Source: Lachnospiraceae bacterium
Lineage (GTDB): Bacteria; Bacillota; Clostridia; Lachnospirales; Lachnospiraceae
Reading direction: 5' to 3'
Assembly: GCA_017624495.1 (NCBI GenBank)
Contig: JAGAMY010000005.1
Span: forward strand, 70,433 to 109,353
DNA: 38,921 bases
Below the pieces are notes generated by a model that was given only the letters and a program-made list of their open reading frames with translations, had not been told where the DNA came from and made no database searches. Of this stretch, positions 18,169 through 25,895 are shown piece after piece; position 1 is the first letter of the stretch, and every line of letters starts with the position of its first letter. A program made the translations under genes and the position numbers.

Positions 18169-19704
18169 ATGAAAATTACAACATTCGCAGCCATTTATAT
18201 TGGGTCGTATGAAGTAAGTTTAAAAATATTTGAATTTGGAGCCAAAAAGCCTATTCGTGAAATTGATCATATCCGGGCAAGGGTAGAATTGGGAAAAGAT
18301 TCTTACCAGAAGGGCTATATCGGCTATGAGCTTATGGAAGAATTAGGAAATGTTTTATCTGAATTTAAGAAAATTATGGAAGGGTATAAGGTTGATGCTT
18401 ATGAAGCCTATGCCGGTGGTGTATTTCGGGACAGCAAAAATGATGTGTTTGTTTTAGATCAGTTGTATATCCGCACAGGTATTAAAGTACGAGTGCTTAG
18501 CAATTCAGAGCAGCGTTTTATCGGTTATAAATCCGTGGCATTTCATGAGGAATTTGATGAAATTACAAAACATGGAGCAGCAGTTGTGGATTTAGGCGGT
18601 GACAGCTTACAGGTGACATTGTTTGCAGAAGGAAAAGTAGTCACTACCCAGCACATTATGTTAGGAGCCATGCGCCTTCGGGAGCAGTTGTCTGCCATTG
18701 GCAATTCCGCTGTCCACTATGAAAAGCAGATAGAAGAAATGGTAAATAAAGATTTAGAAGTCTTTAAGTCTCTTTATATGAAAGATTTAAAGATTAAAAC
18801 CATTATTTTTATCGGTGATTATATCATGGAGCTGATGAAAAAAACGGAAAAGAAAGCAGATAAGAAACTTGTCAGTTCTGAAAAATTTGTTAAATCCATG
18901 CGGAAATTTTATCGCAAGAATGTAGAGCAGATTGCCGCAGAATTAAACTTATCCAATGAAAATGACCCGTTATTAGTTCCCTATATTGTGCTTTATACCC
19001 GTATTACAGAGGAATTAAATGCAGAAGAAATCTGGGCACCCGGCGTAAATGTCAGTGATGGAATTGCGAATGATTATGCGCAGCGGCATAAAATGGTTAA
19101 GTCCATGCATGATTTTGATGCAGATATTATTGCAGCTGCAAAGCAGTTGTCTTTGCGATATGAGAGCTTTTCACCGCACATAGATGCCTTAACAGAAATG
19201 TCGGCACTGATTTTTGATACCATGAAAAAGCAGCATGGTATGGGAAAAAGAGAAAAGCTTTTGCTGCAGGTGGCTGCTATTTTGCATGATTGCGGTAAAT
19301 ATGTAAGTCTTGCAAATGGACCGGCATGTGCCTATGAGATTATTAAGTCCACAGAAATTATTGGATTAAGTCATTTAGAACGTGAAGTGATTGCCTGTAC
19401 GGTGCTTTACAATACATATCCGCTGGCAGATTATGAAGAACTGGCAGACCGTATGGACAAAAACAGCTATATGAAAGTGGCAAAGCTCTCTGCAATTCTT
19501 CGGGTGGCAAATGCCATGGACAGAAGTCATAAGCAGAAGTTTCAGAATGTAAAGGCAGTTATCCGTGACAGACAGTTAGTGATTACCATAGAAACACAGG
19601 ATGATATTATTTTGGAAAAAGGGCTGTTAATGGCAAAGGCAGAGTATTTTGAGCGTGTATTTGGCATTAAGCCGGTGATTCGTGAAAAACGTATATACAG
19701 TTAG
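18169..19704 (+). CDS. ppx: Exopolyphosphatase (Ppx/GppA) with C-terminal HD domain
   Basis: 511 residues. An actin/hexokinase-like Ppx/GppA domain covers ~1-300, with a starting beta hairpin (FAAIYIGSYEVSLKIFEFG), a phosphate-binding AAVVDLGGDSLQVTLF loop and a later GAMRLREQL. An HD-type domain covers ~330-480 (QVAAILHDCGKYVSLANG). The family hydrolyses terminal phosphate from polyphosphate or pppGpp. ATG 18169 has GGGTGA upstream; TTG 18166 is a poorer alternative. It lies directly before ppk, pairing synthesis and breakdown of polyphosphate in one operon. Confidence 0.92.
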   Translation: MKITTFAAIYIGSYEVSLKIFEFGAKKPIREIDHIRARVELGKDSYQKGYIGYELMEELGNVLSEFKKIMEGYKVDAYEAYAGGVFRDSKNDVFVLDQLYIRTGIKVRVLSNSEQRFIGYKSVAFHEEFDEITKHGAAVVDLGGDSLQVTLFAEGKVVTTQHIMLGAMRLREQLSAIGNSAVHYEKQIEEMVNKDLEVFKSLYMKDLKIKTIIFIGDYIMELMKKTEKKADKKLVSSEKFVKSMRKFYRKNVEQIAAELNLSNENDPLLVPYIVLYTRITEELNAEEIWAPGVNVSDGIANDYAQRHKMVKSMHDFDADIIAAAKQLSLRYESFSPHIDALTEMSALIFDTMKKQHGMGKREKLLLQVAAILHDCGKYVSLANGPACAYEIIKSTEIIGLSHLEREVIACTVLYNTYPLADYEELADRMDKNSYMKVAKLSAILRVANAMDRSHKQKFQNVKAVIRDRQLVITIETQDDIILEKGLLMAKAEYFERVFGIKPVIREKRIYS

Positions 19705-19713
19705 AGGTGGAAT

Positions 19714-21837
19714 ATGGAAAAAGACAAGGTTTTTACAAATCCTGCGAATTTTGAAAACAGGGAACTAAGCTGGCTCAAATTTAATGGCAGGGTTTTAAAT
19801 GAGGCAAGAGATAAGTCGATTCCTTTGTTGGAGCGGTTTAAATTTATCAGCATTACGTCTTCGAATTTAGATGAATTTTTTATGGTGCGTGTGGCTTCTT
19901 TAAAGGATATGGTGCATGCAGGATATAAGAAAAAAGATATTGCAGGGATGACTGCCACAGAGCAGTTAGAAGCTATCAATAAGGCGACAAGAGAGTTAGT
20001 GGATACCCAGTATTCAACGTATAACCGTTCGTTATTACCGCTTTTAAAAGCAAGAGATATAGAAATTATTGATGCATTTGAAGATTTAAGTGAAGAGCAG
20101 GCAAAGTTTGTGGATGTCTATTTTGAAGAAAATGTTTATCCGGTATTAACCCCCATGGCATTAGATGCTTCAAGACCATTTCCTTTGATTCGGAATAAAA
20201 CTTTAAATATAGCAGCACTAATCAAGAGAAAATCCGCAGAGGAAAACGAATTTGCTACGGTTCAGGTACCATCTGTTCTGCCAAGGCTTATTGAGATTCC
20301 ATCCGTAAAGGAAGGCGGAAGGACCTTTATCCTCTTAGAGCAGATGATTGAAAGAAATATATCCAAGCTCTTTTTAAACTGTAAGGTAGTGTGTGCATAC
20401 CCATATCGTATTATGCGAAATGCGGATTTGTCCATCGATGAGGATGAAGCAGCAGATTTGTTAAAGGAAATCCAGAAGCAGTTAAAAATGCGGCAATGGG
20501 GCGAGGTTATCCGTTTAGAGGTTGAAGATAAAATGGATAAAAATTTGTTAGCCATCTTAAAAGCAGAACTGCATATTCAAGATGAAGCCATTTATCGCAT
20601 TAACGGACCGATTGATTTGACCTTTTTGATGAAATTATATGGTTTGGATGGATGTGATGATTTGCGTTACAAAAAGCATATCCCACAGAGAATACCGCAA
20701 ATTGAGCCGGGAGAGGATATTTTTGCAGCTATCCGAAAAGGAGATATCCTGATGCATCATCCGTACCAGACCTTTGATCCGGTGGTGGATTTTATCCGTC
20801 AGGCAGCAAAAGACCCGGATGTACTGGCAATTAAGCAGACTTTATACCGTGTCAGCGGTAATTCACCGATTATCGCCTCTTTAGCCCAAGCGGCTGAAAA
20901 TGGTAAGCAGGTGTCGGTTCTTGTGGAATTAAAAGCTCGTTTTGATGAAGAAAATAATATTGTATGGGCAAAGAAATTAGAGCAGGCAGGATGTCACGTT
21001 ATTTATGGTTTGGTGGGATTAAAGACACATAGTAAGATTTCGCTGGTGGTAAGGCGTGAAGAAGATGGTATTCGCAGATATGTGCATTTGGGAACCGGAA
21101 ATTATAATGATTCTACGGCAAAACTGTATACAGACTGTGGTATTTTTACCTGTTCAGAAGCTATCGGAGAAGATGCAACAGCCGTATTTAATATGCTTTC
21201 CGGTTATTCAGAGCCATTGTCATGGAATCGTTTGATTGTTGCACCACTCTGGCTTAGAAAGAAGTTTTTAAAACTAATTAACCGGGAAACAAAGCATGCA
21301 AAAGAGGGCAAAGAGGCAAAAATTGTTGCAAAAATGAATTCACTTTGCGATAGAGAGGTAATTACTGCCTTGTATGAGGCTTCGGCAGCAGGTGTACAGA
21401 TTGATTTAGTCGTGCGGGGAATCTGTTGTCTGCGTGTGGGTATTCCGGGAGTCAGCGAGAATATTCGTGTTCGTTCCATCGTGGGCAATTTTTTGGAGCA
21501 TAGCAGAATTTTCTATTTTTATAATAACGGCCAGCCGGAAATTTATATGGGAAGTGCGGACTGGATGCCTAGAAATCTTGACCGACGTGTAGAAATACTA
21601 TTTCCGGTAGAGGATGAAGAGATTAAAAAGAAGGTATATCACATTTTAGAAGTGGAATTAGCTGATAATACGAAAGCCCACCTCTTGAATAAAAATGGAG
21701 AATATGAGAAAATAGATAAAAGAGGAAAGGTTCTTGTGAACTCACAGGAGCAGTTTTGTAAAGAAGCAAAAGTGAATGTTCCTAAGGAGCAAAATATTTA
21801 TCAGGAGAGGGTTTTTGTTCCGGCAGAACCGGTTTAA
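19714..21837 (+). CDS. ppk: Polyphosphate kinase 1
   Basis: 707 residues, typical for PPK1. Reversible transfer of ATP gamma-phosphate to polyphosphate. Motifs: N-terminal NRELSWLKFNGRVLNEA; SITSSNLDEFFMVR; HHPYQTFDPVVDFI; VLVELKARFDEENNI; and LVGLKTHSK with His439 in the position of the autophosphorylated histidine. The C-terminal part has GNYNDSTAKLYTD and MGSADWMPRNLDRRVE. GAGGTGG is spaced correctly before ATG 19714, ten bases after ppx. Confidence 0.97.
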   Translation: MEKDKVFTNPANFENRELSWLKFNGRVLNEARDKSIPLLERFKFISITSSNLDEFFMVRVASLKDMVHAGYKKKDIAGMTATEQLEAINKATRELVDTQYSTYNRSLLPLLKARDIEIIDAFEDLSEEQAKFVDVYFEENVYPVLTPMALDASRPFPLIRNKTLNIAALIKRKSAEENEFATVQVPSVLPRLIEIPSVKEGGRTFILLEQMIERNISKLFLNCKVVCAYPYRIMRNADLSIDEDEAADLLKEIQKQLKMRQWGEVIRLEVEDKMDKNLLAILKAELHIQDEAIYRINGPIDLTFLMKLYGLDGCDDLRYKKHIPQRIPQIEPGEDIFAAIRKGDILMHHPYQTFDPVVDFIRQAAKDPDVLAIKQTLYRVSGNSPIIASLAQAAENGKQVSVLVELKARFDEENNIVWAKKLEQAGCHVIYGLVGLKTHSKISLVVRREEDGIRRYVHLGTGNYNDSTAKLYTDCGIFTCSEAIGEDATAVFNMLSGYSEPLSWNRLIVAPLWLRKKFLKLINRETKHAKEGKEAKIVAKMNSLCDREVITALYEASAAGVQIDLVVRGICCLRVGIPGVSENIRVRSIVGNFLEHSRIFYFYNNGQPEIYMGSADWMPRNLDRRVEILFPVEDEEIKKKVYHILEVELADNTKAHLLNKNGEYEKIDKRGKVLVNSQEQFCKEAKVNVPKEQNIYQERVFVPAEPV

Positions 21838-21858
21838 GCAGCAAGGGAGGGCGATTTT

Positions 21859-22677
21859 ATGAAAGACAGTAAGATACTTTTTGTAGATTTGGATGCGACA
21901 TTGTTATCGGATGACAAGACCATATCTGCAGGAAATCGACAGGCAATCCAGCGGGCTTTAGATGCAGGAAATTATGTGGTAGCAGCCACAGGCAGACCTG
22001 TAGAGAGTGGAAGGATTGTGATAAAAGAACTTGGTCTTACTATGCCGGGCTGTTATATGATCGCTTTCAATGGTTCTGTATTATATGATTGTTCGGCAGA
22101 CCGTGTGTTGTGCCAGAAGACAATTCCCGTACAGTATGTGTATCAGCTTTTTGATAAAGCGCACCGGGCAGGGATTTATATTCAGACCTATAATCAGACA
22201 GAAATATTGACCGAAAAGCATAGTCAGGAATTGGATTTTTACATAACCCGTACCAAAATGAAGTATAAATTGCAGCAGGATGTCACCATGTCATTAAACG
22301 AAGAACCCTATAAGGTGCTTTTGATAAATTTAGAGGACAGAAAGGTGTTAGAGGAATTTCAGCAGGCTAATGCCGCATGGGCAGAAGGTAAGCTGACGAG
22401 TTTCTTTTCCTGCGACCAGTATTTAGAATATTGTCCCCTTGGTGTCAGCAAAGGCGCAGCCATAGAATATTTAAGTCGTTTTTTAAATATTCCCATAGAG
22501 CATACCATTGCTGTCGGGGATGAAAAGAATGATATTTCCATGATACGGGCGGCACATATCGGTGTAGCAGTGAAAAATGCTGTTGATGAAGCAAAAGCTG
22601 CAGCAGATTATGTGACAGAAAATGACAATAACCATGATGCGATTGCAGAAGTAATTGAAAAATTTATCTTAGAATAA
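21859..22677 (+). CDS. HAD-superfamily Cof-type phosphatase
   Basis: 272 residues, cytoplasmic HAD hydrolase of the Cof/YidA type (C2B cap). Motif I is FVDLDATLLSDD (nucleophile and acid Asp), with Ala where Gly is common. Then AATGRP (motif II), a cap domain ~80-190, LGVSKGAAIEYL (motif III Lys) and VGDEKNDISMI (motif IV acids). Such enzymes hydrolyse sugar phosphates, nucleotides or flavin precursors; the substrate cannot be told from sequence. AGGGAGGG precedes the ATG. It is the last gene of the pheA-ppk run and ends at a strong terminator. Confidence 0.92.
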   Translation: MKDSKILFVDLDATLLSDDKTISAGNRQAIQRALDAGNYVVAATGRPVESGRIVIKELGLTMPGCYMIAFNGSVLYDCSADRVLCQKTIPVQYVYQLFDKAHRAGIYIQTYNQTEILTEKHSQELDFYITRTKMKYKLQQDVTMSLNEEPYKVLLINLEDRKVLEEFQQANAAWAEGKLTSFFSCDQYLEYCPLGVSKGAAIEYLSRFLNIPIEHTIAVGDEKNDISMIRAAHIGVAVKNAVDEAKAAADYVTENDNNHDAIAEVIEKFILE

Positions 22678-22682
22678 AAATA

Positions 22683-22726
22683 GGAAAGAGCAGAAGTCTT
22701 TTGGTTAAGGATTTCTGCTCTTTTCC
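22683..22726. terminator. Bidirectional terminator between HAD and PHP genes
   Basis: GGAAAGAGCAGAA (22683-22695) pairs with TTCTGCTCTTTTCC (22713-22726), with one bulged base. A/T-rich flanks on both sides fit use by the two converging genes. Confidence 0.85.
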
Positions 22727-22730
22727 ATGA

Positions 22731-23570
22731 TTATCGAAGTTCTTCTAAAAGTTCATACGGTACAAACATATTTCCCATACCGGTGCCTAATTTGATTTTT
22801 GGCTTATTAGCTCCATGAAAATCAGAACCACCGGAGATTTTTAAATCATATTCGGAAGCTAACTTACGGATATAGCGTTCATCTCCTGGCTGGTAGGTAG
22901 AATAAATAGCTTCCACACCCTCTAATCCCTTAGCCTTACAATCGGAAAACAATTCACGAAGACGCTGGTCGCTCATTTTGTAAAGAATAGGGTGCGCAAG
23001 GATGGCTTTTCCACCGGCATTATGAATCAAATCAATGCCCTCCATAGGGGTAATCATGTCGCGTGGTACCTGACAGCGGCAGCCATCACCGATATATTTT
23101 TCAAATGCCACAGAAATGGAAGGGATATATCCCTTGTTTACTAAATAGTTAGCCACATGGGCACGGGTTAAAACAGCGGCATCCGGGAACATCTCATGTA
23201 AAGCAGCTTCAGTAATATCAAAACCTTCTTTGCGTAAAAGCGCACACATAGCTTCATTACGTCCATCACGTTTTTCACGAAAATGTGCAAGGTGTTTTAA
23301 GAGAGCCGGATTTGTTTCGTCTAAGAAAAGTCCTACCATGTGCACTTCTTTCCCTTTATATTCGGTAGAAAGTTCTACACCGGAAATCAATTCGATTTCT
23401 GTATCTTTTGCAGCTTCTCTTGCAGCAGCTATTCCGTTTACCGTATCGTGGTCTGTAAGTGCCATGGCAGCCAGTCCGGCTTTTTTTGCTTCAAGGATTA
23501 ATTCTTCCGGGGTAAATGTGCCATCAGATTCTGTGGAATGTACATGCAAATCTATTTTTCTTGTATCCAT
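22731..23570 (-). CDS. PHP-domain metal-dependent phosphoesterase, YciV/TrpH type
   Basis: 279 residues. The PHP motifs are complete: IDLHVHSTESDGTFTPEEL at the start (His9, His11), ALTDHDTVNGI, SGVELSTEYKGKEVHMVGL, KAILAHP near 190 and ISGGSDFHG near the end. YciV homologues remove 3' phosphate from 3',5'-bisphosphonucleosides such as pAp, or trim RNA 5' to 3'. AAAGGAG lies before the ATG. Divergent from the L,D-transpeptidase gene with its own extended -10 promoter. Confidence 0.93.
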   Translation of the reverse strand: MDTRKIDLHVHSTESDGTFTPEELILEAKKAGLAAMALTDHDTVNGIAAAREAAKDTEIELISGVELSTEYKGKEVHMVGLFLDETNPALLKHLAHFREKRDGRNEAMCALLRKEGFDITEAALHEMFPDAAVLTRAHVANYLVNKGYIPSISVAFEKYIGDGCRCQVPRDMITPMEGIDLIHNAGGKAILAHPILYKMSDQRLRELFSDCKAKGLEGVEAIYSTYQPGDERYIRKLASEYDLKISGGSDFHGANKPKIKLGTGMGNMFVPYELLEELR

Positions 23571-23616
23571 ATTCTGCTCCTTTATCCAAAATTTTCGGGG
23601 TTACATTTTCCTGCGT

Positions 23617-23622
23617 ATTATA
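23617..23622 (-). promoter_or_regulatory. Promoter -10 for the PHP gene
   Basis: Reverse-strand TATAAT preceded by TGC (an extended -10), about 45 bases before the PHP start codon. A weak -35 (TAACTT) lies 17 bases further upstream. Confidence 0.5.
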
Positions 23623-23680
23623 GCATATTAAATAGAGGAAAGTTAATAGAAATTACAATATTATTAATTTTTCATGTATA

Positions 23681-23711
23681 TTGTCCATTTTTTCAAAATA
23701 TAGAGTATAAT
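23681..23711 (+). promoter_or_regulatory. Promoter of the L,D-transpeptidase gene
   Basis: TTGTCC (23681-23686) and a perfect TATAAT (23706-23711) with a long 19-base spacer. The start of transcription would be near 23718, just before the inverted repeat 23723-23742. Confidence 0.5.
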
Positions 23712-23722
23712 ATTTTGTATTG

Positions 23723-23742
23723 ATGTAACTGCATAGTTACAT
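23723..23742. repeat. Perfect 8-4-8 inverted repeat in the L,D-transpeptidase leader
   Basis: ATGTAACT-GCAT-AGTTACAT lies between the -10 box and the Shine-Dalgarno. Position and symmetry fit a repressor operator or a 5' mRNA hairpin. Confidence 0.5.
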
Positions 23743-23766
23743 ATAAATGAAAAAAGGAGTGTGGAT

Positions 23767-25350
23767 ATGAGTCGCAGAAAAAAGAAAAGAGCAGCAGTGA
23801 TGCGCAAGGCTTTTACATGGGCATTTGGCACGATGGGATTTTTGATTCTTGCTGTTTATCTGTTTTTTGGATTTTATTTTCAGTCGCATTTTTTCTTTCA
23901 GACACAACTGGCAGAAATTGATGTCAGTGGAATGACAGCAGACGAGGCGGCAGAAGAGGTACGTTCAGAGGTTAAGGATTATTTACTGACGATTTATGAC
24001 AGAAATGGCAATAAATATCAGATTCTAGGAGTGGACATAGGATATGATTATCAGCCTAAGGGAGAAGAAGAAAAGCTCTTAGAAGAGCAGTCGCCGTTTA
24101 TGTGGCCAAAAGAAATCGCAAAGCCTAAGCAGCTAGATATGAATAAGAGCATCACCTATGATGAAGAGCTGTTAAAAGAAAATGTTTATGCATTAGCGTG
24201 TTTTCAGGCAGAAAACATGATAGAGCCTGTAAATGCGGAAATCCGTATGGTGGAAAGCGGTTATGAACTGGTAGAAGAAACGCAGGGAAGTTATTTATTG
24301 AAAGATAAAGTATATGATTTCGTAAAATCTGCTGTAGATGCAGGAGAAACAGAAATCGTTTTTTCGGATGAAGTCTACAAAAAGCCGGAAGTAACGAAAG
24401 AAGACCCGGTGTTATCCGCATGTATGAACCAGATAAATGCTTATTTTGGAGCAGAAATCACCTATGATATTGGCACAGATGTGACAGAAGTGGTAGATAA
24501 AAGTGTTATTTCCCAGTGGATTACGGTGGATGAAGCCTATAATGTAACTTTCGATGAAGAAGCAGTAGGTGTTTATGTACAGGGATTGGCAACAAAATAT
24601 AATACATATGGTGATGTCCGGGAGTTTAAGACGTCTAAAGGTAATACAGTATCCATAGGCGGTGGAGATTATGGCTGGGTAATTGATAAAGAGGCAGAAA
24701 AAAATGCTTTGATTGAAGAATTACGAAATGGTGAGGTTAAGACCAGAGAGCCAATGTATTCCCAGAGGGCATTGGTGACCGGTGTAAATGATATTGGAGA
24801 TACCTATATCGAAATTGATTATACAAACCAGCATTTGTGGTATTATGAAAACGGAAATTTAAAAATAGAAACAGATATTGTATCCGGCAATATCAATAAT
24901 GGAAATGGTTCGCCGGATGGAATTTTTAAAATCGTTTATAAAAAAAGTCCGGCAGTGTTAAAAGGAGAAGATTATGAATCAGATGTAACCTATTTTATGC
25001 CATTTGCGTATAATGTGGGAATTCATGACGCAAGCTGGAGAAATGGTAAATTTGGCGGAGATATTTATAAACGTTCAGGTTCTCATGGCTGTATTAATGT
25101 GCCAAAAGAAGCGGCAACAGAATTGTATGAGTGTGTGGCTACGGGTACACCGGTAATTGCCTATTATCGGGAAAAGGTGAATCTGACAGCAGAAAATACA
25201 AGGATTTCGAATGCATATTCCTATATTGACCCTGAAGAATTAAAGGAGATTGAGGCACAGAAAAGGAAACAGCAGCAGACGACGCAGTTAGCACCGGGGC
25301 AGGTGATTGCGGAAGATGGGAGTATTGTAGAGGCGGCACCTGTGGAGTAA
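23767..25350 (+). CDS. L,D-transpeptidase (YkuD) with PG-binding-4 domain, membrane-anchored
   Basis: 527 residues. A basic N-terminus is followed by one membrane anchor (~20-42), then an extracellular region of the PG-binding-4 type (repeated LAEIDVSGMTADEAAEEV-like segment). The YkuD catalytic domain covers ~345-470 (YIEIDYTNQHLWYYENGNLK, then the active-site block SGSHGCINVP). Cys442 of SHGCIN is the nucleophile that makes 3-3 peptidoglycan cross-links. A short Gln/Pro-rich tail ends the protein. ATG 23767 is 7 bases after GGAG; GTG 23761 is too close. It is transcribed alone, and the structured 300-bp element begins one base after the stop. Confidence 0.94.
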   Translation: MSRRKKKRAAVMRKAFTWAFGTMGFLILAVYLFFGFYFQSHFFFQTQLAEIDVSGMTADEAAEEVRSEVKDYLLTIYDRNGNKYQILGVDIGYDYQPKGEEEKLLEEQSPFMWPKEIAKPKQLDMNKSITYDEELLKENVYALACFQAENMIEPVNAEIRMVESGYELVEETQGSYLLKDKVYDFVKSAVDAGETEIVFSDEVYKKPEVTKEDPVLSACMNQINAYFGAEITYDIGTDVTEVVDKSVISQWITVDEAYNVTFDEEAVGVYVQGLATKYNTYGDVREFKTSKGNTVSIGGGDYGWVIDKEAEKNALIEELRNGEVKTREPMYSQRALVTGVNDIGDTYIEIDYTNQHLWYYENGNLKIETDIVSGNINNGNGSPDGIFKIVYKKSPAVLKGEDYESDVTYFMPFAYNVGIHDASWRNGKFGGDIYKRSGSHGCINVPKEAATELYECVATGTPVIAYYREKVNLTAENTRISNAYSYIDPEELKEIEAQKRKQQQTTQLAPGQVIAEDGSIVEAAPVE

Positions 25351-25351
25351 A

Positions 25352-25655
25352 GTGTATTGTGTGGCTAAGTTTCCGTCCGGTATTAATAGAGTACGAAGTC
25401 CGTAAAACAGGCAGAGAGAGTAGCTCTGTGGAAGTTCGTGAAAAGAGAGTTTCTAAACATTTTCATTTATGCAGTGGTAACGTTCGTTACCGAATCCGAC
25501 ACGGCATCCATGCCGTGGCGGATTCTTGCGCAAACGTCCGTGTTTGCGCATAACTATGTTTTTTAGAAAATGTAAGAAACACTACTTTTCACTACCAATT
25601 CCACAGCGCTACTCCCTCTGCCTGTTTTACTGATTTACGTTGTGATACCGGACTA
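25352..25655 (+). repeat. Structured 300-bp element, left copy (MITE-like, three-hairpin cloverleaf)
   Basis: About 92% identical by eye to the reverse complement of 28175-28477. The core 25375-25653 begins GTCCGGTAT and ends ATACCGGAC. Imperfect arms of ~90 bases (25375-25464 and 25566-25653) pair with each other. Inside lie three abutting hairpins: 25476-25491 (GGTAACG/CGTTACC), 25492-25525 (GAATCCG and ACGGCAT arms, 2x2 internal loop) and 25527-25550 (TGCGCAAAC/GTTTGCGCA). It encodes no transposase, so it would need outside help to move. It could also act as a structured RNA or terminator after the transpeptidase gene. GC content is visibly higher than in the cassette it borders. Confidence 0.85.
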
Positions 25656-25895
25656 GAGAGCGTAGGACGAGGCGAACAGGTGTCAAGGATTAAAAAGCAG
25701 CTGAAAAAGTTTTATTGATGTGTTATAGTATAAACGATATATTTGTAAACGCTCCATAGTGCGTACCTTTCAATAATTATCGTGGTTTGAGATAATAGTC
25801 TAAAAAATTCAGTATGGTATAATTTAAATGGAATTAATGATATGCAGAAACTATGTTTGTAAAATGAAATATTATTTTTAAAGGGGTTTGATTCA
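25656..25895. other. Non-coding leader of the nuclease cassette
   Basis: I see no gene in these 240 bases. They contain an inverted repeat ATTATC-9-GATAAT (25776-25781 and 25791-25796), then an extended -10 promoter (25815-25823) and the AAAGGGG ribosome site before ATG 25896. The repeat lies about 20 bases upstream of the -10, a place where a controller protein could bind. Confidence 0.5.
25815..25823 (+). promoter_or_regulatory. Extended -10 promoter of the PLD nuclease gene
   Basis: TGGTATAAT: a perfect TATAAT (25818-25823) with upstream TGn, about 70 bases before the start codon. The -35 region is weak. Confidence 0.5.

Noticed and set aside
25476-25550. tRNA, riboswitch, group II intron or CRISPR identity for the cloverleaf core
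   Set aside because: There are no tRNA T-loop or acceptor features, no intron domain V/VI motif or RT gene, and no repeat-spacer periodicity.
25359-25553. Open frame of 64 codons in the left element, matched by 28277-28477 (66 codons) in the right element, with similar peptides ending NVRYRIRHG...CANVRVCA
   Set aside because: The similarity is explained by the DNA repeat itself, the frame runs through perfect hairpins, there is no good ribosome site, and amino-acid changes between copies are not biased to synonymous sites.
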